Positions 37,674-47,841 of a stretch of 64,000 bases of DNA are shown here, piece by piece (within the stretch, counting starts at the first letter, position 1; every line of letters begins with the position of its first letter). Location of the stretch: positions 1 through 64,000 of IMG/VR virus record IMGVR_UViG_3300042945_001299. One strand, 5' to 3'. The position numbers were made by a program, and so were the translations under genes. Under the pieces are notes generated by a model. The model was not told where the DNA came from. It ran no database searches and saw only the letters and a program-made list of their open reading frames with translations. Source of the stretch: a virus.

Positions 37674-37727
37674 TCCCCACGACCGACTCAGTGAGAAGAC
37701 TGGGGCGAACAACAATATGTATAAAAC

Positions 37728-38663
37728 TCACTCGTTCGCAAGACGCTTGAAGTAGTCGAGGGCATCATCCTCGTCGTCCTCATTCGCCTTGGTCTTGGGC
37801 TTTGCTTCCCGACCAGGAGCCTTCGCTTCAGCAGTTGGGAACTTCGGGGTGAACTTCTTCTCCGAAGCATCCTCCTCTTCCTCTGAAATATCCATGTCCT
37901 CTGCCTTCTGAGACTGAGAACCATTGATGACCGATTGGAACTTGGTCTTGAGTTCTCCGTATGCCTTGAACTGATCGGGCTTCACGAAGTCAACAAGCGG
38001 GTATTCCTTGCGCCATAGAGCCTCAAGTGCCTTGTCATCTCCGTCGAGGAGAGGTGACGATGCAGAGAACTCCGACTTGTCGTAGTTGCGGTATCCATCG
38101 ACATTGCGAATCTTGATCTTGAAGTTCGCTCCCTGCCAGAAGTCGAACGGATTCACAGCATCCTCGTCCTTGTACTGAGGATTCATCTTGTCGTTGATCT
38201 TGTCGAAGATCTTCTTGCCATAGCGGTAGAGGAAGATCTTGCCATTGTTGGCAGGATTCACGGGATCATCGATCACAAGGACATTGCTGATGTATGACAA
38301 CTTGCGCTTGCGATCACGCGCAATGTTCTTGTCATCGTCGTTTCCGCTGTTCCACAACTCGTTGTTTGCCTCGCAAACAGGACACTTCTGTCCGATTGTG
38401 GTGGGGCAGTTCTCAATGTACCAACCACCCTTCGACTGGAATCCGTGGCTGAAGACACGAACCCAAGGGAGATCCTCGCTTGGAGGAGCGGGGAGGAAAC
38501 GGATGACTGCGTACCCGTTGCCCGTCTTGTCAACCTCGGGCTGCCAGAGACGATCATCCTTGTAGGAGTTCTCGCCTCCACCCTTCGTGACCTTCTCCAG
38601 TTCCTTGGCAATCTTGCCAAGGTTGTTCTTTGAACTCTTCTTGAAACTTGCGAAATCTGACAT
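37728..38663 (-). CDS. Single-stranded DNA-binding protein, gp32-like
   Basis: 311 residues. A basic N-terminal segment (FKKSSKNNLGKIAKELEKV) fits the cooperative binding region of T4 gp32. His73, Cys86, Cys94 and Cys97 match the His-Cys3 zinc site. The tail is acidic (EDDEDDALDYF), as needed to contact replication partners. The start at 38663 has AAAGGAG. It has its own strong promoter and terminator and lies next to the gp33-like gene, as in T4. Confidence 0.85.
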   Translation of the reverse strand: MSDFASFKKSSKNNLGKIAKELEKVTKGGGENSYKDDRLWQPEVDKTGNGYAVIRFLPAPPSEDLPWVRVFSHGFQSKGGWYIENCPTTIGQKCPVCEANNELWNSGNDDDKNIARDRKRKLSYISNVLVIDDPVNPANNGKIFLYRYGKKIFDKINDKMNPQYKDEDAVNPFDFWQGANFKIKIRNVDGYRNYDKSEFSASSPLLDGDDKALEALWRKEYPLVDFVKPDQFKAYGELKTKFQSVINGSQSQKAEDMDISEEEEDASEKKFTPKFPTAEAKAPGREAKPKTKANEDDEDDALDYFKRLANE

Positions 38664-38710
38664 CGTATTGCTCCTTTTGCTAGGTGTACTGAGTATCTGA
38701 CAATGTGCTG

Positions 38711-38738
38711 AGTATACAGCGTGTACGGCGTGTGTCAA
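38711..38738 (-). promoter_or_regulatory. Sigma70-like promoter of ssb
   Basis: On the - strand TTGACA (38738-38733), 16 bases, TATACT (38716-38711). A perfect pair of boxes with 47 bases from the -10 box to the ATG. Confidence 0.8.
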
Positions 38739-38950
38739 GCGAATGGCAGGGATTTCTTGCGTGGCAATAGATTCACCTGTCGTGCCTCGTTCTCAATGTT
38801 CTCAATGATGGGACGAGACAGGTGCTTTGCCACAAGCGAGGCATCAATCGAATGCTCCTCGCAGATCTCCAAAACAGCCTCCATATAGGAGATTTTTCTG
38901 TTGGAAACCATTCGTTCTATGAGGTTGGATATCTGTGCTGGGTCGATCAT
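38735..38950 (-). CDS. Late-transcription coactivator, gp33-like
   Basis: 71 residues. ISYMEAVLEICEEHSIDASL, then VAKHLSRPIIENIENEARQV and NLLP, matches the phage late-transcription coactivator family (T4 gp33), a small helical protein that binds the RNA polymerase flap and links it to the sliding clamp at late promoters. Its presence supports the CTAAATA/TATAAATA boxes as real late promoters. It has its own sigma70-like promoter and lies upstream of ssb. Confidence 0.7.
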   Translation of the reverse strand: MIDPAQISNLIERMVSNRKISYMEAVLEICEEHSIDASLVAKHLSRPIIENIENEARQVNLLPRKKSLPFA

Positions 38951-38957
38951 GATGAGG

Positions 38958-38984
38958 ATTATAGAGTATGTATCGTCATGTCAA
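38958..38984 (-). promoter_or_regulatory. Sigma70-like promoter of the gp33-like gene
   Basis: On the - strand TTGACA (38984-38979), 15 bases, TATAAT (38963-38958). It lies back to back with the + strand late promoter at 38989. Confidence 0.65.
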
Positions 38985-38988
38985 GGAG

Positions 38989-38996
38989 TATAAATA
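38989..38996 (+). promoter_or_regulatory. T4-type late promoter (TATAAATA)
   Basis: Perfect consensus, 33 bases before the structural gene at 39030. Confidence 0.8.
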
Positions 38997-39029
38997 GAAA
39001 GTACCACTGAATCAAAAAAGGAATCAAAG

Positions 39030-40649
39030 ATGGCTTACGATACGGACAACAATGTGATAGTTCAGGGATTTTCTGGAGAGGCGGTAATTGCAACCGATTT
39101 CGTCTCCACAGAATCCAATCACTTCCAAGTCATGAAGATCGCATATGGAACCTCTGGCGTTACTGGAAGTGCCACCAGAGTCACCAGCACCACTCCGCTG
39201 CCAGTTTCGATTATAAACAACCCAACAGTGGTAGTTTCCAGCATACCGACAGTGACCGTGACGGGAACCGTGGCAATAAGCGGAACCTCTGGAGTCACAG
39301 CCACAGACCTAGACATTCGCTCACTCACCGCTGGAGACCCAACCCTAGGATTGGCACCTGGTGCAGACTTCGTAAGAATCGTCGGTTACTCGGGCGGATG
39401 GGCAGTTGGAGTCACAGCAACTAATTTCGGAATCCGTGCATTGACTGCGGGGGATCCAACCACTGCGGGTGCAGCAGGACAGGATACCGTCAGAATCGTC
39501 GGGTACTCTGGTGGATGGCCCATTGGAGTCACGGCTACAGATCTGGACATTCGTTCCTTGACATATGGATCCGACAGCGTCTCTGTGTTGAACACAGTTT
39601 CAGTTATACCAACCTCAAATCCTTTTGCAGATACTGTTGGTTCTGGATTTCCAATAAGATTATTGAGATCCACTACATCTGCTACTCCACTTAATAATAA
39701 TCTTATTGTTTCAACGCAGACCAGCACTAACGCCGAAGACACCGTCCGTGTCGTTGGTCTCTCTGGTGCATGGCCTGTTTCTGTATTCTCCCATGGTCTA
39801 ACAAACATCAACAACTACGACACCAAGTTGCCGTTCAATGTGGACAGCACTGGTGCGTTGTTCGTGAACCTTGCAAGCGGATCCATCTCCGTGACAGCCG
39901 ATGTTGGAAGCCTCAACATAGGTAATGTCACCATCAGCGGAATCTCCCTTGGATATCCCAATGCACTTTCCAAGACGGTCTCCATCGTCGGCTACACTGG
40001 CGCGGACACGATACCAGTAGCAGTCACTGGATCGGTTTCCCTGCTCGGTCAAGGTCTTACCTATCTCAGCGAGATATCCACATCCAACAGAAGGGTTCTT
40101 GGAGCATCGGGAGACTACATCGGCATCACTGGAGATGTCCGTGACAAGATAAATCTGATGACATTTTCTTCAAGTTCATTGCTGACACTAGATGTTAATG
40201 GTCCACAAATCAATACAAATATAGCAAATCTTGCCACAAATATCGCAGCAGTAAGAGCAATTATAGATACATCCCAAACATCGACGGGTGTCCCACCAAT
40301 TGTTTCCAATGCCAGTGGAGAGAGCCTTGTAAAGGTCGATGTCAAGAGGATATCACAGCCAGATGGAGTGACCTCTGGAACCATATCTGTTTCAACAGCC
40401 GGTGCTAATCAAATACCGGGAACATTTGTTGTGAAGAGTGGAGTTCACCTCAAGTCAAGGACGACCAATAGTGGAACAATCATAGTTGGAACAAATCAGA
40501 CCGCAATGACACCATCATTTGCCGCAGCGGAAGCCCACGGGTTCCCACTCTATGCCGGTGATGAACTTTTCATAGAAACTGACAGCACCAGCAAAATGTT
40601 CTTCAGAGCAGACACGGCAGGAAACACCCTACACTACTTTGCGACCTAA
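39030..40649 (+). CDS. Virion structural protein with internal repeats
   Basis: 539 residues, Val/Thr/Ser/Gly-rich β structure. VRIVGYSGGW and ATDLDIRSLTAGDP recur several times between residues 90 and 190, and related SIVGYTGAD or VVGLSGAWPV units appear later. The C-terminal 90 residues look like a jelly-roll (TFVVKSGVHLKSRTTNSGTI). No enzyme motif. Likely a fibre, baseplate or head decoration protein, driven by a perfect late promoter. Confidence 0.7.
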   Translation: MAYDTDNNVIVQGFSGEAVIATDFVSTESNHFQVMKIAYGTSGVTGSATRVTSTTPLPVSIINNPTVVVSSIPTVTVTGTVAISGTSGVTATDLDIRSLTAGDPTLGLAPGADFVRIVGYSGGWAVGVTATNFGIRALTAGDPTTAGAAGQDTVRIVGYSGGWPIGVTATDLDIRSLTYGSDSVSVLNTVSVIPTSNPFADTVGSGFPIRLLRSTTSATPLNNNLIVSTQTSTNAEDTVRVVGLSGAWPVSVFSHGLTNINNYDTKLPFNVDSTGALFVNLASGSISVTADVGSLNIGNVTISGISLGYPNALSKTVSIVGYTGADTIPVAVTGSVSLLGQGLTYLSEISTSNRRVLGASGDYIGITGDVRDKINLMTFSSSSLLTLDVNGPQINTNIANLATNIAAVRAIIDTSQTSTGVPPIVSNASGESLVKVDVKRISQPDGVTSGTISVSTAGANQIPGTFVVKSGVHLKSRTTNSGTIIVGTNQTAMTPSFAAAEAHGFPLYAGDELFIETDSTSKMFFRADTAGNTLHYFAT

Positions 40650-40652
40650 CAC

Positions 40653-41969
40653 ATGCGTAGCGACTTCATAAACAAAAGACTGATCAACAGGAGAAGACAG
40701 ACTCCCAATAGTCAACCCACACTTGTTGACGGTGAGATCATACTCATTCCATCATTCGATACATTCATATGGCACTCGTCTGTACCAGGCAATGACAGGT
40801 GGTCAAATGCATTGGGAGTCGATGAGCAGTCTCGGGCAAAATTCTCATCACAACTTCCGATAGGTCTTCTGAACCCATGGAATGATTACAATGACCAAGG
40901 TTCGGGTGGACTATTGCCACCACCAGGTAGTGGACCATCTACGACACTCGCGGTGCGAACTCCCACAAGAATCGTGATGGGTTTTGACTTGAGCGGTGTC
41001 CCAACGGCTGCGAACATCACGGAGGCAACATTGATGCTCACCGTGTCCAGTTCGGAGAACTGGGCTGATACTCCGCAACTGCGCTCATCGATAGAGCAAC
41101 GAACAGCGCAATCTCCAAGGGTTGAATTCACCAAAGAAGGATCCTACTACCGCGTCAGCCCGATTCTCCCTCCACCAAAGACAAGAGAGGAGATGCTCGC
41201 TCGTCTGGAAAGAGATCTTGAAATCTATGCCTCGGGCGCACCCTCAAAAGATGATCCAAAGCCAGTGCAGCCAAGCACTCCACCAGGATTTACATTGGGT
41301 TTTCCTATAGAAATATATGATCCAGAGATTCCAGGAATCCTGTGGTGGGACGATGAAACCGAAGTTGATGGTTGGTCTCCCGAAGGCTGGTACTTGCCAT
41401 GCACAAGGCAGCAGGATAATGGGAATGTCCACCCAAAGTATCCAATAAGTCCAATACTGATTCCATGCGAAAATGAGGTTCCCGACATATACAACGGAAG
41501 GTGTCCCGATTATGTCATCGAAGACTTGAATCGCTTTGGGGAAATCTACAGAGGAAATGGGTCGAGATGGTGGTACAGAGACGCCAGGGGAAGATGGTGG
41601 TTCCTTGATGATTGGATTCATGGTGTAAACAACACATCAAACCCCGACAAATTTATATTGCCAGTATGGATACCATATGTTCCTGGTCTTGGGGTTCCCA
41701 TCGGAGGAAACGGTAGCCTTGGGGAATGGTTTCAGGATGAAACGCTTCAACCATTCTTAACTCCGTGGTGGCCAGAAGTTGTCAACGATGACATAGAATA
41801 CTTTCCAGACGGAATATCACGACCCGCTCGGTGGAATCAAGATGATCCAGATTTCAGAAGGAATCCAGACCTGTGGTGGAAGAACTTCAGATATGCGCCA
41901 CCAGGATTCGTGGCAAAACCAGACGCATATCCATGCCCACCCACAAGAACTCCACCAGAAATAGCATAA
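40653..41969 (+). CDS. Trp/Pro-rich structural protein with DNRLRE-like domain
   Basis: 438 residues. IVMGFDLSGVPTAANITEAT, then LMLTVSS, about residues 108-135, has the Phe-Asp-Leu-Ser-x-Ile-Pro ... Ala-x-Leu pattern of DNRLRE-type β sandwiches found in surface proteins. The C-terminal two thirds is very rich in Trp, Pro, Tyr and Asp. Begins 3 bases after the previous gene. Probably part of the same tail or spike assembly. Confidence 0.65.
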   Translation: MRSDFINKRLINRRRQTPNSQPTLVDGEIILIPSFDTFIWHSSVPGNDRWSNALGVDEQSRAKFSSQLPIGLLNPWNDYNDQGSGGLLPPPGSGPSTTLAVRTPTRIVMGFDLSGVPTAANITEATLMLTVSSSENWADTPQLRSSIEQRTAQSPRVEFTKEGSYYRVSPILPPPKTREEMLARLERDLEIYASGAPSKDDPKPVQPSTPPGFTLGFPIEIYDPEIPGILWWDDETEVDGWSPEGWYLPCTRQQDNGNVHPKYPISPILIPCENEVPDIYNGRCPDYVIEDLNRFGEIYRGNGSRWWYRDARGRWWFLDDWIHGVNNTSNPDKFILPVWIPYVPGLGVPIGGNGSLGEWFQDETLQPFLTPWWPEVVNDDIEYFPDGISRPARWNQDDPDFRRNPDLWWKNFRYAPPGFVAKPDAYPCPPTRTPPEIA

Positions 41970-41979
41970 GAGATTTAAT

Positions 41980-44900
41980 ATGTCATATATCGACGGAATT
42001 AATTTTCAAACAGTCTATCCAGTACCAAATCCACAGACTTCGTTTTATATTAGTCCAACTGGCAACGATACTATTGGAAATGGAACAAGAGATAATCCAT
42101 TCAGAACATTCACCAGAGCATATCGGGGTCTGACAGGTTGGAGAATTGCCAACGGGGGATCGACTGCTCATGGCTATCTCATAGCACTTGATGGAGTCTA
42201 TGACTACACCAACCAAAAAAATCCATCTTCGGGAAGTGCTTTTGGAACTGTTGGACAGTGTACATTTCAGTCACAAGGAAGAGTTGGTTTGATGAATCCC
42301 GATATTCTTCAAAATGTAACACTGATGTCTGAAAACCCACTCGGTGCAAAAATAAATTGCCTAATTAACTGCGAAAAAACAGGCACTCTGTTCCCAGGAC
42401 AGAATGATCCGTATCAAACAGAACATCATGTTTATGAGGTGGATGCTCTTACAAACGATACTAAAGTAGTATTCCTCAATGCATCACGCTCTAGTTCAGG
42501 CATTCCAGGCATTGGATCTATAAATATACCACAGGACATTATTTACGGTCAGTATGTCACACAACCTGGTGTCACGGCAGGTACACCCTCCAACCAAATT
42601 CAATTTTTTCCGCCACCAAGAAGAAACCCAATTGAAGCCGTAGTAACTTTTGCCGATACATCACAACTCCCAAAATTTGCGGCAAATGATACAAATGCAT
42701 ATCCAGCGATATACAAATATGCCCCACCAGAAGTCGAGGATCCTAATAATCCGTGGGAAGAGGCAAATTGGACGGCAAATGTAGCGCAATGGACTTGGAA
42801 TCGATATGATAATAATCGTTTCGGATTGGGATTGACATATGATTTTGTTTCCATTGGGCCAGGTATAACAGGTGCAGTAGTTCGTCAACGAGACGAACTG
42901 CTTCCAGGTCCAAATGGAAACACATACTGGCTTCAGAATACAACCATTCCACCAAAATTTTTGAAAGATATCTTGGTGGAAATGAATGATGATTTCCCCG
43001 GTATTTGTTGGGCAGATTCCTCCGTGGCTTTTGTGGGTGGAAACAGCAATGTTCATATCACAAGAATTCTTAGTATGGATGCTGAAAATGGTAGGTTTAC
43101 GGTGGAAAAACCCGCAACATGGTTTGGAGATGAAATCTGGTGGAATGGAATACAAAATACACGGCCTGGTACAGTGGCTCACCCGACCAATACCATCGCA
43201 TTCATCAACAGAAGATTCATAAACCGACCAAGTCAATACGCATTCGAAGACGGTAAACTTTATGTAAAGCCTCCTACAGGTTTTGAAACCAGCAGTCCAA
43301 AAGTTTTTTCGTCTGAGACGAATATGCATGCATTTTTGATAAAACAACACAGCACTAGTGGTTCTATGGTTATTACCAATCCAGAAGGATCAAATAATGT
43401 AAACTTTACAAAAAATGTTAATGTGGTGGGTTTTTGTATGGTGGGTGCGAGACCAGCCATTGTTAATAATAACGCTTCCGTTGCTGAGAATTCCAAAGGA
43501 CCAGTAAATGTAAAATTGAGTTGTAATCTTATCTCCGATACATTGAACGAGGCTTGTATTCTTCTTGATGGCTATGGAAAAGTCGAAGCATCCAACAATT
43601 TGGGATTGAGGGGTGATGATCGCGCTTTTACAATATCAAGGCGCATGGATAACATGGGTCATCCTACCTGGCCTTTTAATCAACCAGCATTATTCTACAA
43701 CAATATATCAATAAATCATAGGAGGGGTGCTGCACTTTACTTATCCAACTCCAAGGGAGTTAGAGCAATTGCAAACAAAGTGTACACTATTGGACGAGTG
43801 GCACATGGAGATGCTCTTGCGATTTATGAAAATTCAAGCGATGTTGAGGTGCGAGACTGCTATTTTCACACACCAAGTCTTATTGGTTTGGCACTTAACT
43901 TTCTTGATGCTACACCAGGCTCTGTTCCATGCAAATTTATCAATAATATGGTTGCGCGGTCGGGATTCTCAAACGCCTTTAGAAATACAGATTCACCCAC
44001 CGGCTTAATATGCAAAAATAATACATTTGGCATCAATAATACGGAAGGAAAACCCAAGGTTTACCAACTCAATGGACCGGCAGACTGGCTTTGGTGGGAT
44101 ACCACAAAATATATTTTCCGAAACAATGTTATGATGTATTTGTCGGATTGGATGGATGTACAAACTGCATCACCGGCAAGTGGAAACTCATATAATGTGT
44201 TTGTTGGAAATTCTAGTGTCACTATGCCGCAGGAGTTCATTGATATTGCAAACAAATTTCGTGGACCATCTGGTGAATTTTACACATATTTCTCGCACAA
44301 TTATTTGAATAATGATGGATTACCAAATTGGCACAACAATATTGCTCCAAATTTATATCAGCCAGATCGGGATGCCAACGGCGCGATAAAGTATCCATAC
44401 GCAGAAACCAGCACATATCTAATCAACAATGATCCTTTGTATAGACCTAGAACTAACAGCGAACTTGCAAGAATAAATTGGCCCCTACTAGCAGGATACC
44501 CACCAGCCCTTGAGGGTCAAACCTTCCCCACTCCGGAACAAGGGGAGATATTTTCACTGATGAGAAATGCGGCGATCTATCCTAGATTATTTGTAGATTA
44601 TGAAAATGGAGATTTTACGATCAAAGAGGGTATAACAGCGTGGGATGGGACACCAATTCCAAGCGAAATTGGAACACGACTACCATATTCAATACCACCC
44701 ATCACTGTTAATACAACAATTGAAGAACTTGAAAACAGATTGGCTGAATTTTGGATACCAGCACCAGTGGATGGAATAATACCTAACCCACCACCGATTC
44801 CAAACCACCCCATAACCATAAATCTATCCACAACGGACTTGACCGAAAATGTCACTTGGATGACAAAGAATGGATTTGATGGGCATAGTGGGGATGGAAT

Positions 44901-46212
44901 CTACCCAGATGACAATATTCTCAAAATACCAAACATAATGGGTAATATACCTTCATATAGCAATCCCGAAAACAATGATGAGATCGGCCCATCCACTCAA
45001 GACGAGATCGACGGATCGTCTGGTGGTGGAGTATTCATCATATCGGAACAGTTTGCGAACAGGAACTACACCCTGCAAGAGACAGGCATTGGCTCAAGAA
45101 ACGATTTGAATGTCACCACACAGGTCAAGGACTTCATGCAACTTGGCAAGGCAAATGCTGGTCAGACAATGAGCCTCATCATGCATGGTCAATGCGATCC
45201 TTCGGTGGAGCATGGAGAGTTCAAGACCATCTATGGAAACGACACCCCCGGGGTGCTTGATGAGTTCTACAAGAGCAATTCCTACATTGCTTTCAACAGC
45301 AAGGAAAGTCCATCTTCAGTAGCACCATTATCAACAACCGTAATATCCTTTAGAAAGCATCCACACCACCTGTATGTCAATGCAGATGCAGCCGCCTTTG
45401 ATTTTGCCGCAATACAAGATTTTAGGTTTACCTCAAGTAGTGGAAATACTGCAACCATATTGCTAAATGGGTCCTCTACCAGAACGGCGGCTATGAACAA
45501 TTTCATAAGCACACTGGTTTCTTTGTCCGCTACTTCTGGAGTCACCCTCACGGTCAATGAATATGGTGAAATAACCACAGCATCAAAAAGTTTACCTTCA
45601 GATCTCACAATACCAAATATTGTGTCTTGTACATCTCAATCATATTCTTTCTCTTATAACAGCAGTTTAGGATTTGGTGGTTTTATTCTTTCAACCACGC
45701 TAAATCCCTCTGCTTTATTCAGCGGCATACTCAATGACAACCCATACTTCCATACTGGAAATCCGGCAAAGACAACATTGTGTGGTGGACCTGAGACATC
45801 TGGTGTTGGAAAACCCAAGATTAATCCAAATCAAAAAATGGCACTTCGCTTGAAGGTTCCTGCAAATGTCGGAACAAAGAACCTACTTGCTTTTAGAGTG
45901 AACTCATCGATAACTAAAAGATTGTTTGGAGGATCCAATAACCTTGACATAGCGGCTGGTTCATATATTCGCATAATTGGTTCTTCCTCAAATGATGGAA
46001 TATACAAGGTTCTTTCTGTGCAGGATGGAATAGAATCGGACACTCCATCAAACACCAAATTTGGTGCTACCAATGGGACAGAGTATCAGTATCTTGAGTT
46101 GAGCAGAGACATAACACCAGAAAATCAAGATGAATTGACCTCAATAACAATTGAGAATGTGTCTCATCTGCCGATACTCCACATAAAGTACAAGACTCTG
46201 GAGAATCCGTAA
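41980..46212 (+). CDS. Giant right-handed β-helix tailspike
   Basis: 1410 residues. SFYISPTGNDTIGNGTRDNP then FRTFTRAY (about 21-50) is the pectate-lyase-like/DUF1565 β-helix start. Coil-like repeats with Asn ladders run to about residue 800, then a Pro-rich linker and β-rich modules. Many such spikes cleave or bind surface polysaccharide; no catalytic residues can be named. The gene is AT-rich by eye except for a GC-richer patch about 45,000-45,300, suggesting mosaic assembly. Confidence 0.75.
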   Translation: MSYIDGINFQTVYPVPNPQTSFYISPTGNDTIGNGTRDNPFRTFTRAYRGLTGWRIANGGSTAHGYLIALDGVYDYTNQKNPSSGSAFGTVGQCTFQSQGRVGLMNPDILQNVTLMSENPLGAKINCLINCEKTGTLFPGQNDPYQTEHHVYEVDALTNDTKVVFLNASRSSSGIPGIGSINIPQDIIYGQYVTQPGVTAGTPSNQIQFFPPPRRNPIEAVVTFADTSQLPKFAANDTNAYPAIYKYAPPEVEDPNNPWEEANWTANVAQWTWNRYDNNRFGLGLTYDFVSIGPGITGAVVRQRDELLPGPNGNTYWLQNTTIPPKFLKDILVEMNDDFPGICWADSSVAFVGGNSNVHITRILSMDAENGRFTVEKPATWFGDEIWWNGIQNTRPGTVAHPTNTIAFINRRFINRPSQYAFEDGKLYVKPPTGFETSSPKVFSSETNMHAFLIKQHSTSGSMVITNPEGSNNVNFTKNVNVVGFCMVGARPAIVNNNASVAENSKGPVNVKLSCNLISDTLNEACILLDGYGKVEASNNLGLRGDDRAFTISRRMDNMGHPTWPFNQPALFYNNISINHRRGAALYLSNSKGVRAIANKVYTIGRVAHGDALAIYENSSDVEVRDCYFHTPSLIGLALNFLDATPGSVPCKFINNMVARSGFSNAFRNTDSPTGLICKNNTFGINNTEGKPKVYQLNGPADWLWWDTTKYIFRNNVMMYLSDWMDVQTASPASGNSYNVFVGNSSVTMPQEFIDIANKFRGPSGEFYTYFSHNYLNNDGLPNWHNNIAPNLYQPDRDANGAIKYPYAETSTYLINNDPLYRPRTNSELARINWPLLAGYPPALEGQTFPTPEQGEIFSLMRNAAIYPRLFVDYENGDFTIKEGITAWDGTPIPSEIGTRLPYSIPPITVNTTIEELENRLAEFWIPAPVDGIIPNPPPIPNHPITINLSTTDLTENVTWMTKNGFDGHSGDGIYPDDNILKIPNIMGNIPSYSNPENNDEIGPSTQDEIDGSSGGGVFIISEQFANRNYTLQETGIGSRNDLNVTTQVKDFMQLGKANAGQTMSLIMHGQCDPSVEHGEFKTIYGNDTPGVLDEFYKSNSYIAFNSKESPSSVAPLSTTVISFRKHPHHLYVNADAAAFDFAAIQDFRFTSSSGNTATILLNGSSTRTAAMNNFISTLVSLSATSGVTLTVNEYGEITTASKSLPSDLTIPNIVSCTSQSYSFSYNSSLGFGGFILSTTLNPSALFSGILNDNPYFHTGNPAKTTLCGGPETSGVGKPKINPNQKMALRLKVPANVGTKNLLAFRVNSSITKRLFGGSNNLDIAAGSYIRIIGSSSNDGIYKVLSVQDGIESDTPSNTKFGATNGTEYQYLELSRDITPENQDELTSITIENVSHLPILHIKYKTLENP

Positions 46213-46217
46213 AAGAA

Positions 46218-46241
46218 ACAACCCCCATTTCTGGAGGTTGT
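46218..46241. terminator. Bidirectional hairpin between convergent spike genes
   Basis: ACAACC and GGTTGT arms around a CCCATTTCTGGA loop, between the + strand spike (ends 46212) and the - strand spike (ends 46283). On the - strand it is followed by TTCTTTT. Confidence 0.6.
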
Positions 46242-46282
46242 CGGCCAAGAGATGCTATCTCAAGGGAATCTGTGAATATGTA

Positions 46283-47827
46283 TCACCCGATGGTGGTGTT
46301 CTTCAAGATGACTTCCGCTGGAAGCCATGTCATCGATCTGAAGTTGGAATCCTCAAGCACGACATTCCGAAGAACCATCTTTCCATCCTCATCCTGACCA
46401 TGCACCTTCCAACGCAAGGTCTGATCGACAAGGTTGACATTCTTCATGTACAGATGGTTGGTGTCCATGTACCACCACGAACCAGCGACATTGGAGATGT
46501 CCTTGCTGATCCTCACATCGACAAGAGCGACATTGTCGAGTTGCTGCCCACCGCCGCGTATGGGATTCACTTGCCAACCCTGCAACGAGAAGTTCCTCAC
46601 ATCAAGTCCATAGATCAGCCTGTTCTCGCGATATCCAGGCTTCGTGTAGAACCAGTGGAACACATCCGCATGATCTCCGTTTGAGTTGCGGATGAATTCA
46701 TCGAACGAGCAGTTGATCACGACGCAGTCCTGACCAAGTGGCGTATCGCTGAACTTTCTGCCAGAGCAGTTCACCGCAAGGTTTCCGCTCCTGAAGCAAT
46801 CCCTGACATTGTAAGCCTCGCAGTTGGTGAATGCAACCATCGACCATGCACCCGATGCGAATCCACCACCGATCTCATGGCTTGCTGCCGTTGCCTTGCA
46901 CCCATCGATCCATGCAAACGAATCCATGTTCGGGGTACGCATCTTGACATTTCCAACGAACAGGAGATTTCTCATGCAGATGAACTTGGTTGCCAACCCA
47001 CCTGTTGTTGCCATGACGATGCGGACATTCTCGCGGTTCGTGCCAGGAGCAGAGCAGACGGTGGCATATCTGTTCTTCGTCACGACCTTCTTGGGGAACT
47101 TTGGTCCGACATAGTCGTAGTCTCCCTCCTCAAGATAGAGGGTGAGTCCATCGCAGTCGCCATGAATTGCGGTCTGTGCGCTCAAGGCTCCTGCAATCGT
47201 CTTGTATGGATTTGCCTTGGTTCCGTCGCCAGTATCGTCGTTTCCAACGGGAGATGCATATACATCCCAATTCTTCAATGTCCCGTTTGCGTTGCACACG
47301 ACGAACATCGAATGGATTCCATTGCGAATCTTTAGGGAGTTCTCTCCACCAACAAAGGAGTTGTTGAAGTTTCCTTGTAGAACCCGTGGAATGCCTATTC
47401 TTGGATAGGCAACCGCGTAGATCTCCACGGTTCCGTCTTCGTGCTGCGATGGATCGATTTCAATGAAGTACTCCACGACTCCATTGTCGGTGTTGAGTGC
47501 TGGCTCACGAACTACTTGCCATGCTCCCTTGTTCACGGAGAACTCGACCCTGTCGATTCCATTCATGTGGAATGCGGCAACACCGATCTTCGCGGTCTGC
47601 TTGATCTCCCTGAATGGCACACATGTCCAACGAGCAACTGCCGTTGCATCGTACCCAGGATCATCTGGTGTTCCAATTGGATCGGGGTCGATGACCTCGG
47701 GATCATATCCCGATAGAAGCATGGAAAGATCCGTTGCATCCACGATGTTGTCCTTATTCAGGTCATAGATGGACAGGGTCTTTCCCCAATCATTGAGTAG
47801 TTTTGCGAGTTTGTCTGCTATTGACAT
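46283..47827 (-). CDS. Spike or adhesin with dockerin-like repeat and β-helix
   Basis: 514 residues. Residues 14-42 (DWGKTLSIYDLNKDNIVDAT, then DLSMLLSGY) form a dockerin/EF-hand-like calcium loop: Asp-Leu-Asn-x-Asp-x-x-Val-Asp-x-x-Asp-Leu. A strand-rich Ig-like region spans 60-170. From about 190 (WDVYASPVGNDDTGDGTKAN, then PYKTIAGAL) a β-helix of the DUF1565/pectate-lyase type runs to the end. GC content is higher than in the facing spike. Likely a host-binding spike. GGGAGAG precedes the ATG. Confidence 0.7.
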   Translation of the reverse strand: MSIADKLAKLLNDWGKTLSIYDLNKDNIVDATDLSMLLSGYDPEVIDPDPIGTPDDPGYDATAVARWTCVPFREIKQTAKIGVAAFHMNGIDRVEFSVNKGAWQVVREPALNTDNGVVEYFIEIDPSQHEDGTVEIYAVAYPRIGIPRVLQGNFNNSFVGGENSLKIRNGIHSMFVVCNANGTLKNWDVYASPVGNDDTGDGTKANPYKTIAGALSAQTAIHGDCDGLTLYLEEGDYDYVGPKFPKKVVTKNRYATVCSAPGTNRENVRIVMATTGGLATKFICMRNLLFVGNVKMRTPNMDSFAWIDGCKATAASHEIGGGFASGAWSMVAFTNCEAYNVRDCFRSGNLAVNCSGRKFSDTPLGQDCVVINCSFDEFIRNSNGDHADVFHWFYTKPGYRENRLIYGLDVRNFSLQGWQVNPIRGGGQQLDNVALVDVRISKDISNVAGSWWYMDTNHLYMKNVNLVDQTLRWKVHGQDEDGKMVLRNVVLEDSNFRSMTWLPAEVILKNTTIG

Positions 47828-47841
47828 TGTCTCTCCCTTTG

